From the NCBI RefSeq assembly GCF_002160955.1, contig NZ_NFLN01000023.1, positions 1-36,058 of the forward strand: a DNA stretch of 36,058 nt. Direction: 5' to 3'. Shown here piece after piece: positions 25,269 through 32,406 of this stretch; the first letter of the stretch is position 1; each line of letters opens with the position of its first letter. Source of the DNA: Gemmiger sp. An120 (GTDB lineage: Bacteria > Bacillota > Clostridia > Oscillospirales > Ruminococcaceae). A program made the position numbers and the translations under genes. The notes beneath the pieces were generated by a model. The model did not search any database, had not been told where the DNA came from, and was given only the letters and a program-made list of their open reading frames with translations.

Positions 25269-27539
25269 CTAATCGTCCACCGCGGAATAATCGCAGAATC
25301 GGGCGGTGACCACGCTGCCCATCGGTACGCTCTGGCCCTCGGTCAGGCTCTGGGATACCGCCACCGCGCCCTGGGACCAGGCGGGGCCCTCGGCGCACAG
25401 GTTGAGCCCGGCGGCCCGCAGCGCGGCCACCGCCTGGTCATAGCTCTGCCCGGCCAGCGACGGAACCGTCACCGACAGGGGCTGCGCATCGGTGGTATAG
25501 AGCAGCACGGTAGAACCCCGGGGCAGGGTCTGGCCTGCCTCCGGGTACTGGCGCAGGACGGTCTCCCCCTCCCCTACCACCTTGCCGGTAAGGCCGTTGT
25601 TCGCCAGCCGTTCCAGCGCCTTGTCCGGCGCGGAGCCTGCCAGGCTGGGCACGGTGGTCTGCATGGCGTCCAGTTCCTCCTGGGTATACACCCGGGGCAC
25701 ACCCCAGTAGGACAGGGTATCCTCAATGACCTGGGCCACCACCGGGGCGGACAGGCTGCCGCCGGCGGTGGTGAAGCTGTGGGGTTCGTCCAGGCAGATC
25801 AGCACGGCAATCCGGGGATCGTCGATGGGGGCCACCCCCACAAAGCTGGCGATGCGGGCTTTCTCGTCCTCGGAGTCCAGCTTCTGGCTGGTACCAGATT
25901 TTCCGCCCACCCGGTACCCGGCCACATAGGCGTTTTTGCCGCCGCCCTCCAAGACGGTGAGCTCCAGTATCTCCCGCATGGCGGCGCTGGTTTCCTCTGT
26001 GATAACCTGGCGGCGCGCCTGGGGCTGGGTTTCGCTGACTGTATTGCCCGTCGCGTCGGTGACCTTGGCCACCACATAGGGCTGCATGAGCTTGCCCCCG
26101 TTGACCACCGCCGCCACTGCCGTGATCATCTGGATGGGGGTGATCTTGCTGGACTGGCCGAAGGAACAGCTGGCCAGCTCCACCGGGCCCATCCGCTCGG
26201 CGGCATAGTATTCGCTGCGGGCGGGCTCGGCGGGCAGGTCGATGCCGGTGGCGCCGGTCAGGCCGAACGCCTCGAAATACTGGTAGAACCGCTCCTTGCC
26301 CAGCAGCTGGCCAATCTGGATCAGGGACTGGTTGCAGGACTGGGCCACCGCCTGCTGCACCGTGAGCAGGCCGTGGGCCTTGTTGTTGGCACAGTGGAAC
26401 GCCACCCCGGACACCTTGTAGGATTTGCCGCAGGTGAACTGGGTCAGCGGCTGCACCGCGCCGCAGTCCAGCGCGGCGGAGGCAGTGATCAGCTTGAATA
26501 CCGAGCCCGGCTCGTACAGATCGCTTACCGCCTTGTTGCGCCACTGGGTCTGCTGCGCCAGCTGCAAAGCGGCGGTGCGCTCCTCCCCGGTCAGCGCGTC
26601 CACCGCCGCGCGGGTGGTCTCGTCCGCGATCAGGCGGGGCTGATTGGGGTCGTAGTCGGGTTTCGTGGCCATGGCCAGGATGGCCCCGGTGTTCACATCC
26701 ATCACGATGCCCACCGCCCGGGCGGAGACGTTATGCTCCTGCACCGCGTAGGTCAGGTGCTGTTCCAGATAGTGTTGGATGTTGGCGTCGATGGTCAGGG
26801 TCAGACTGTTGCCCTGCACCGGCGCCTGGTAGATGCTCTCGGCCTGTTCCAGGTCATAGCCCCAGGCGTTGCGGGCGGTGAGTACGCTGCCCGCAATGCC
26901 GGTGAGGGTTTCGTTGTATTTCAGCTCCAGCCCGGCCAGACCGTCCCCGTCCACATTGGTGAAGCCCAGGATGCTGGCGGCAAAATCCCCCTCCGGGTAC
27001 AGACGCTTGGTATCCTGCTGGATGCGGATGCCGGACAGGCCGGTGGATTCGCAGTAGGCCCGCACTGCGTCGGCGGTTTCCCGGTCCACCCGGCGGGCCA
27101 AAAGAGCATCGTTGCTTTTCCGGTCGGCAAACTTTTTGGCAAAACTTTCAGCATCCTCGTTCAGGATTTCCGCCAGATCGGCGGCGGCCGCGTCCAGCAG
27201 TTCCTCCTGCATTTCCCGGGGCACCGCCCGGATGGTCCAGCAGGTGACGCTGCCCGCCAGCAGGGTGCCGTCCGAGGACCAGATATCCCCCCGGGGTGCG
27301 GGCACGGTGGCGGAACGCATCTGCTGGCGGGCGGCACGGGCGGCGTAGAAGGTGGAGTCGGCCAGCTGCAGCCAGGCCAGACGCGCCACCAGCACCCCGG
27401 CCACGGTCAGCGCCATAGCGCCCGCCAGAATCCGCACCCGCAGACGCATAGCGGCGGACTGCCCCGCGGTGGCCGGCGGCGGCGCGGCGGGACGGGGCCG
27501 CCGGGGCGGGCGGGCCGGGTTACGGTGAAAAAATGGCAT
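25269..27539 (-). CDS. Class B penicillin-binding protein with PASTA domains (FtsI/SpoVD type)
   Basis: A septal transpeptidase of 756 residues. A Pro/Arg-rich cytoplasmic tail and one transmembrane helix (about 33-58) are followed by the dimerisation/pedestal domain (APRGDIWSSDGTLLA near 81) and the transpeptidase domain with all three active-site motifs: SVFK (Ser346, Lys349), SCN (401-403) and KSGT (547-550). Two PASTA domains follow (about 630-690 and 692-750), which bind wall muropeptides or beta-lactams. SpoVD and FtsI cannot be separated by sequence here. It pairs with ftsW downstream. Its ribosome site lies inside a 13-bp hairpin stem (27547-27584), suggesting translational control. 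Confidence 0.93.
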   Translation of the reverse strand: MPFFHRNPARPPRRPRPAAPPPATAGQSAAMRLRVRILAGAMALTVAGVLVARLAWLQLADSTFYAARAARQQMRSATVPAPRGDIWSSDGTLLAGSVTCWTIRAVPREMQEELLDAAAADLAEILNEDAESFAKKFADRKSNDALLARRVDRETADAVRAYCESTGLSGIRIQQDTKRLYPEGDFAASILGFTNVDGDGLAGLELKYNETLTGIAGSVLTARNAWGYDLEQAESIYQAPVQGNSLTLTIDANIQHYLEQHLTYAVQEHNVSARAVGIVMDVNTGAILAMATKPDYDPNQPRLIADETTRAAVDALTGEERTAALQLAQQTQWRNKAVSDLYEPGSVFKLITASAALDCGAVQPLTQFTCGKSYKVSGVAFHCANNKAHGLLTVQQAVAQSCNQSLIQIGQLLGKERFYQYFEAFGLTGATGIDLPAEPARSEYYAAERMGPVELASCSFGQSSKITPIQMITAVAAVVNGGKLMQPYVVAKVTDATGNTVSETQPQARRQVITEETSAAMREILELTVLEGGGKNAYVAGYRVGGKSGTSQKLDSEDEKARIASFVGVAPIDDPRIAVLICLDEPHSFTTAGGSLSAPVVAQVIEDTLSYWGVPRVYTQEELDAMQTTVPSLAGSAPDKALERLANNGLTGKVVGEGETVLRQYPEAGQTLPRGSTVLLYTTDAQPLSVTVPSLAGQSYDQAVAALRAAGLNLCAEGPAWSQGAVAVSQSLTEGQSVPMGSVVTARFCDYSAVDD

Positions 27540-27546
27540 AGAAAAT

Positions 27547-27584
27547 CCCCCCTGTCTGCTATACCATACGCGCAGACAGGGGGG
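27547..27584 (-). promoter_or_regulatory. Hairpin masking the PBP ribosome-binding site
   Basis: On the minus strand CCCCCCTGTCTGC (27572-27584) pairs perfectly over 13 bp with GCAGACAGGGGGG (27547-27559), loop 12 bases. The G-run that serves as Shine-Dalgarno for the PBP, seven bases before its ATG, is fully in the stem. It lies 18 bases after the murE stop. The following ATTTTCT is too short for a strong terminator, so translational control or mRNA processing is more likely. Confidence 0.7.
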
Positions 27585-27602
27585 ATGTATGATTTTGAAA
27601 AA

Positions 27603-29081
27603 TCAGATCAGGCCGATCTGGTGGGCATATTCCTCGATGAGTTCCCGCTCCAGGAACGGGGTTTTGACCCCCATCCGGTCCCGGTAGGTCTCGTGGCCCT
27701 TGCCGATGACACAGATCAGGTCGCCGGGCTGGGCGTGGTCGATGGCGTAGTGGATGGCGTCCAGCCGGTCGGGGATCTCCACGGTGGGCACATCAGGGTT
27801 GCCCTGGGCAATGCCCTGCCGGATGTCGGCAATGATGTCCTCCACCTTTTCAAACCGGTTGTTGTCCTCGGTCAGGATGAGGAAGTCCGCCATCTCGCTG
27901 GCTACCTTGCCCATGCCGTACCGGCGCAGCTTGGAACGGTTGCCGCCGCAGCCGAACAGGCAGACCAGCCGGTGGGGTTTGTAGGCCCGCAGGGTGGTGA
28001 GCAAACTTTCGGTGCCCGCCTCGTTGTGGGCAAAGTCGATCAGGATGGTGAACTCCTTGCTGATGGGCACCATCTCCACCCGGCCCTTGACCGCGATGTC
28101 GGTCAGGCCGTTGTGGATGGCGTCGTGGGGCAGGCCCAGTTCCCGGCCTACCGCAATGGCCGCCAGCGCGTTGTAGACGCTGAATTCGCCGGGCATATTC
28201 ACCTTGACCTGCATCTCTTCCTTGCCGGTGACGTGGAAGGTGATGCCCAGGAAGTTCTCGGCCCGCAGCAGCTGCAGGTTATCGGCCCGGTAGTCGGCGT
28301 TGCTGTGCACGCCGTAGGTGACCAGGCGGCAGGTATGGCCCGCCAGCAGGGCTTCGGTGTTGGGGTCGTCGGCGTTGACCACCCCCAGCTTGCAGCGGCG
28401 GAACAGCTGGCCTTTCCAGTCCCGGTATTCCTCAAAGGTGGCATGCTCGCCGGGGCCGCCGATATGGTCGTGATACAGGTTGGTGAACACGCCCACGTCA
28501 AACTCGATGCCGGTGACCCGGTCCATCATGATGCCCTGGCTGGACACCTCCATGACCACGCTGTCGCAGCCGGCGTTGCGCATTTCCCGGAACATCCGCT
28601 GCAGTTCGTAGCTTTCGGGGGTGGTGTTGGGCAGTTCCTGCTGCACGTCCCCGTAGGCCACGCCGTTGGTTCCGATGATGCCGGTCTTGCGCCCGGCGGC
28701 CAGCAGCACCGACCGCACCATATGGGCGGTGGTGGTTTTGCCTTTGGTGCCGGTGATGCCGATCATGGTCATCTCCCGGGCAGGATGGCCGAACCAGTTG
28801 GCGCTGAGCAGCGCCAGGGCCCGGCGGCTGGAGGGCACACGGATCACCGTGACCGAAGCGTCCGGCAGCGGGATATCGTGCTGGATCACCAGCACCCCGG
28901 CCCCGGCGGCCACCGCGTCGGCAGCCAGGTCATGGCTGTCCCGGCTGGTGCCCACGATGCAGACAAAGAGCGCGCCGGGTACAAGGCGGCGGGTATCATA
29001 GACCACGTCGGCGACTTCCCGGTCGGCCGTGCCCTGCACGAGGGTGTGTTCCACTCCGTTGAAAAGGTCTCTCAGCAGCAT
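27603..29081 (-). CDS. murE: UDP-MurNAc-tripeptide synthetase (MurE family)
   Basis: Adds the third amino acid, usually meso-diaminopimelate or L-lysine, to UDP-MurNAc-L-Ala-D-Glu. The 492-residue protein shows the N-terminal UDP-binding domain (DTRRLVPGALFVCI), the ATP-binding loop GTKGKTT (111-117), TTPESYEL, EVSSQGI, a carbamylated-lysine region DWKGQLF, DFAHNEAG, and FGCGGNRSKLRR. The motif that selects the amino acid reads DNNR (406-409) instead of the DNPR of diaminopimelate enzymes, and the stretch HDHIGGPGEHATFEEY differs from the common DHLDYHG form. The amino acid it adds is therefore uncertain. It starts 31 bases after the asnB-type gene with GGAGGTAA upstream, so it is co-transcribed with it. 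Confidence 0.9.
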   Translation of the reverse strand: MLLRDLFNGVEHTLVQGTADREVADVVYDTRRLVPGALFVCIVGTSRDSHDLAADAVAAGAGVLVIQHDIPLPDASVTVIRVPSSRRALALLSANWFGHPAREMTMIGITGTKGKTTTAHMVRSVLLAAGRKTGIIGTNGVAYGDVQQELPNTTPESYELQRMFREMRNAGCDSVVMEVSSQGIMMDRVTGIEFDVGVFTNLYHDHIGGPGEHATFEEYRDWKGQLFRRCKLGVVNADDPNTEALLAGHTCRLVTYGVHSNADYRADNLQLLRAENFLGITFHVTGKEEMQVKVNMPGEFSVYNALAAIAVGRELGLPHDAIHNGLTDIAVKGRVEMVPISKEFTILIDFAHNEAGTESLLTTLRAYKPHRLVCLFGCGGNRSKLRRYGMGKVASEMADFLILTEDNNRFEKVEDIIADIRQGIAQGNPDVPTVEIPDRLDAIHYAIDHAQPGDLICVIGKGHETYRDRMGVKTPFLERELIEEYAHQIGLI

Positions 29082-29112
29082 GGCGTTACCTCCATTTTTC
29101 GGTTTGCGGCCC

Positions 29113-30942
29113 TCACCGCTTTACAAAATATTCGTTGTACCACACAAGAAATACAAATACGCACCAGATCTGCCGCCAGTTATCCCGCTTTCCGGACAGG
29201 TGCTGATCCAGCATCTTGTCCAGCGCTTCGGTGTGGAAGAACTGCCGGGCAGCTTCGGTGTGGAAGGCCTCCCGCACCACGGCGGCGTACTTTTCATCCC
29301 GCAGCCAAGCGCGCACCGGTACCGGGAAGCCCAGCTTTTTCTTGTCGGCGGTCTGGGGCGGAATGCTGCGCTGGGCAGCGCGGCGCATGGCGATCTTGGT
29401 GTTATGGGCGTCGGCACGGAACCGCACCGGAATGCGGCGGGCCAGCTCGAACACCTTCCGATCCAGGAAAGGCACACGCAGCTCCAGGCTGTTGGCCATG
29501 CTCATCTTGTCCGCTTTCAGCAGGATATCCCCCACCATCCACAGCTGCAGGTCGGTGAACTGCATCCGGGTGACCGGATCCTGCCCTTTGGTCTTGTCAA
29601 ACAGCGGGCGGGACAGGCCGGTGGGCAGCACGCCGGGGATATAATGGCGCAGCAGCTGCTTTTTGCGCCGCTCCCCCATCAGGTCGGTGTTGCCGATGTA
29701 CCGCTCTCCCAGCGGGCGGCTGCGGCGCACCAGGAAGTTCAGGCCCCGCACCGGCGGCAGCTTTTCCGCCACCGCGCCCACCGCCCGGCGGATGGGCAGA
29801 GGCACATGGTCGTACCAGCTGACGGTAAAGGGTTCCTTGTAGATGTTGTAGCCGCCGAAGAACTCGTCCGCGCCCTCGCCGGACAGGCAGACCTTGACCT
29901 GCTTGGCGGCCTCCCGGTTGACGAAATACAGCGCGGCACTGGCGGCGTCGGCCAGGGGCTCGTCCATGTGATACTGGATCTTGGGCAGGTTGGCCCAGTA
30001 TTCCTCCGGGGTGATGCGGTAGGCAAAGTTCTTCACCCCGATATGCTTGCTGAAATCCTGGGCGTAGTGGGTTTCGTCGTACCGGGCCTCGGCAAAGCCC
30101 ACGGTGAAGGTCTTGTCCACATGGGCCAGGCAGGCCATGTAGCTGGAGTCCACACCGCTGGACAAGAAGCTGCCCACCTCCACGTCGGCGATCTTGTGGG
30201 CGGCCACGCTCTCTTTCATGGCGGCCTCGATGTCGGTTTCCCAGTCCTCCAGGGTGCGGGTCTCGTCCGCGTCAAAGGAGGGCGACCAGTACCGCTGTAC
30301 CGTTACCTTGCCGTCCTGCCACTCCAGCCAATGGGCGGGCAGCAGCTTCTTCACGTTCTGGAAGAAGGTATCCTCCCCCGGGGAGTACTGGAAGCTCAGA
30401 TACAGCTGCAGCTGGGCCGGGTTGAACCGCTTGTCGAACTCGGGATTTTCCAGAAAGCTCTTGATCTCGCTGCCGAACATAAAGCTGTCGCCCTTGTGGT
30501 AATAATAAAAGGGCTTGATGCCGAAATGGTCCCGGGCGCAGAACAGTTTGCCCTCGGCCTTGTCCCAGATGGCAAAGGCGAACATACCGCGCAGGCGGGT
30601 GACCATCTCCCGGCCCCATTCCTCGTAGCCGTGCAGCAGCACTTCGGTATCCGAATGGTCGGTGGCAAAGGTATGGCCCGCGGCCTGCAGTTCGGTGCGC
30701 AGGGCCTGGAAGTTGTAGATCTCGCCGTTGAAGACCACCACCAGGCGGCCGTCCTCGTTGAACATGGGCTGCTTGCCGCCCTCCAGATCAAGGATGGACA
30801 GGCGCCGGTGCCCCAGCGCCACCTGCTCGTCGGTATACTGCCCCGCGCCGTCCGGCCCCCGGTGGGCGATGGCGTCCATCATGGCGGTGAGGATCTCGGC
30901 CTTGTCCGCCCGTTTACTGGTAAAACCTGTGATTCCACACAT
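29113..30942 (-). CDS. asnB: AsnB-type glutamine-dependent amidotransferase (copy 1)
   Basis: A 609-residue protein of the asparagine synthase (glutamine-hydrolysing) family. The N-terminal glutaminase begins MCGITGF with the catalytic Cys at position 2, then AHRGPDG and FNGEIYNFQALR. The C-terminal ATP-pyrophosphatase domain has the P-loop LSSGVDSS (about residue 260) and CLSGEGADEFFGGYNIY. Members make free asparagine or amidate peptidoglycan (diaminopimelate in Bacillus; cross-bridge D-Asp in some cocci). Here it is the first gene of a unit continuing into murE, the PBP, ftsW and murA, which favours a cell-wall role. The start is fixed by the need for Cys2; AGGAAAGGA lies upstream. It is about half identical by eye to copy 2 at 32.4 kb. 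Confidence 0.9.
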   Translation of the reverse strand: MCGITGFTSKRADKAEILTAMMDAIAHRGPDGAGQYTDEQVALGHRRLSILDLEGGKQPMFNEDGRLVVVFNGEIYNFQALRTELQAAGHTFATDHSDTEVLLHGYEEWGREMVTRLRGMFAFAIWDKAEGKLFCARDHFGIKPFYYYHKGDSFMFGSEIKSFLENPEFDKRFNPAQLQLYLSFQYSPGEDTFFQNVKKLLPAHWLEWQDGKVTVQRYWSPSFDADETRTLEDWETDIEAAMKESVAAHKIADVEVGSFLSSGVDSSYMACLAHVDKTFTVGFAEARYDETHYAQDFSKHIGVKNFAYRITPEEYWANLPKIQYHMDEPLADAASAALYFVNREAAKQVKVCLSGEGADEFFGGYNIYKEPFTVSWYDHVPLPIRRAVGAVAEKLPPVRGLNFLVRRSRPLGERYIGNTDLMGERRKKQLLRHYIPGVLPTGLSRPLFDKTKGQDPVTRMQFTDLQLWMVGDILLKADKMSMANSLELRVPFLDRKVFELARRIPVRFRADAHNTKIAMRRAAQRSIPPQTADKKKLGFPVPVRAWLRDEKYAAVVREAFHTEAARQFFHTEALDKMLDQHLSGKRDNWRQIWCVFVFLVWYNEYFVKR

Positions 30943-31023
30943 GGCATTGATTCCTTTCCTGCGGGCGCACCATTGGCCCGCTCTCGGTTTGCCTGCGCGC
31001 CCAGACGCGCACAGCCTGCTGAT

Positions 31024-31051
31024 ATTATACTACGAAAACAGCCGCTTTAAA
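31024..31051 (-). promoter_or_regulatory. Sigma-A promoter of asnB copy 1
   Basis: A perfect TATAAT (31024-31029) on the minus strand with a weak TTTAAA (31046-31051) 16 bases upstream. The leader would be about 75 bases; no T-box or riboswitch pattern was recognised in it. It is back to back with the promoter of the ATP-grasp gene. Confidence 0.6.
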
Positions 31052-31063
31052 AGGGCTTTTTCA

Positions 31064-31092
31064 TTGACATACCGCCCCGGCGGAAGTACAAT
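31064..31092 (+). promoter_or_regulatory. Sigma-A promoter of the ATP-grasp/asnB2 unit
   Basis: Consensus TTGACA (31064-31069) and TACAAT (31087-31092) are exactly 17 bases apart. The spacer contains the inverted repeat CCGCC-CC-GGCGG (31072-31083). Confidence 0.85.
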
Positions 31093-31158
31093 AAAAGCCG
31101 TATGACCCTTTGTATTATTACACGCGCTGCGCGCGCGGGAATCGAGGCAGAATCAAGT

Positions 31159-32388
31159 ATGGAACAGCTGACGAATCTTTTGCCGGTACTGCTGGGCAGT
31201 GACGCCAACGTATACGGCATGGCCCGCAGCTTTTATATGGAATACGGCGTGACCAGCCTGGCTATTGGCAAGGGGGCGCTGGCCGCCACCGCCAACTCCA
31301 GGCTGGTGAAGATCGCCGTGGTGGAGCCCCGCCTGGAAGAGGACGAGGTTTTTGTGGCGGTGATGAAACAATTTGCCGCTGACCACCCGAACACCACCCG
31401 GGTGCTGGTAAGCTGCGGCGACAACTACACCGGCCTGATGGCCCGCAACCGGGCCGCGCTGGAGGGGCTGTATCATTTCGCCTGCCCCACCCCCGAGCTG
31501 TGGGAACAGCTGGACATGAAGGAAAACTTCTACAAGGCCTGCGAGGCACACGGCATCGCCTTCCCCCGCACCTTTGGCTGCACCGCCGAAAACTGGCGCA
31601 CGGTGCAGCTGCCCTTTGATTTCCCCTGCATTGTAAAGGCCTCCAACAGTGTGGCCTACTGGAACTGCAAGTTCCCCCACAAGAAAAAGGTGTTCATCGC
31701 CAACAACCGGCAGGAATTTGAGGAGATCGTGGCGGCCATCTATTCCTCCAGCTACCAGGACAGCCTGGTGCTGCAGGAGTACATTCCCGGCGAGGACTGC
31801 CAGATGCGGGTGCTGAACTGCTACTCCGGCCTGGATCACAAGGTGCGGCTGATGGCGCTGGGACGTCCGCTGCTGGAAGAACAGACCCCCGAGGGCATCG
31901 GCAACTACGCGGCCATCCTTTCGGTGAAGGACGAGGAACTGATGGGCCGGATGAAGGCGTTCCTGGAGGACGTGGGCTGGGAAGGCTTCTCCAACTTCGA
32001 CATGAAGTACGACGTGCGGGACGGCCAGTACAAGATGTTTGAGATGAATCCCCGGCAGGGACGCAGCAGCTTCTTTGTGACCGCCAGCGGCTACAACCTG
32101 GCCAAATGGCTGGTGGACGACGTGGTGCTGCACAAGCCCGCCGAACTGACCATTGCCGATACCCAGAGCCTGTGGATGATCGCCCCGGCGGGCATCCTGC
32201 GCCGGTATCTGAAGGACAAGGATCTGCTGGCCCAGGCCGAAGCGCTGATCCGGGCGGGCAAGGCCAGCCACCAGCTGTTCTGCAAGGAGGATTTCAGCCT
32301 GAAGCGGGGCATCTGGTACATCAAGAACCAGCTGAACAACTACCGCAAGTACAAGCGGTATTTCGGCAACAAGAGCCTGAAAGACTGA
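31159..32388 (+). CDS. ATP-grasp carboxylate-amine ligase, D-aspartate ligase-like
   Basis: A protein of about 409 residues with ATP-grasp features: substrate N-domain (LPVLLGSDANVYGMARSFYMEYG), the ATP-binding lysine region FPCIVKASNS, VLQEYIPGEDCQMRV, and the metal-binding FEMNPRQGRSS (near residue 295). The opening LLGSDxNVYGMARSF resembles my recollection of the Enterococcus faecium D-aspartate ligase Aslfm, which adds D-Asp to the lysine side chain of peptidoglycan precursors. That match is from memory and needs a search. The wall-synthesis neighbours and the asnB-type gene 18 bases downstream fit such a role. The ATG at 31159 was preferred over an earlier in-frame ATG at 31102, which would sit at the transcription start; the ribosome site (GAGG) is weak. 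Confidence 0.75.
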   Translation: MEQLTNLLPVLLGSDANVYGMARSFYMEYGVTSLAIGKGALAATANSRLVKIAVVEPRLEEDEVFVAVMKQFAADHPNTTRVLVSCGDNYTGLMARNRAALEGLYHFACPTPELWEQLDMKENFYKACEAHGIAFPRTFGCTAENWRTVQLPFDFPCIVKASNSVAYWNCKFPHKKKVFIANNRQEFEEIVAAIYSSSYQDSLVLQEYIPGEDCQMRVLNCYSGLDHKVRLMALGRPLLEEQTPEGIGNYAAILSVKDEELMGRMKAFLEDVGWEGFSNFDMKYDVRDGQYKMFEMNPRQGRSSFFVTASGYNLAKWLVDDVVLHKPAELTIADTQSLWMIAPAGILRRYLKDKDLLAQAEALIRAGKASHQLFCKEDFSLKRGIWYIKNQLNNYRKYKRYFGNKSLKD

Positions 32389-32406
32389 GAGCGGAGGGAA
32401 ACGCAT

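Noticed and set aside
25779-29558. Long plus-strand frame antisense to the PBP, murE and asnB copy 1
   Set aside because: It spans three real genes on the other strand and its translation shows no domain, only GC-driven composition.
30943-31060. T-box or other riboswitch in the leader of asnB copy 1
   Set aside because: The leader is only about 75 bases and shows no T-box sequence, specifier stem or antiterminator.
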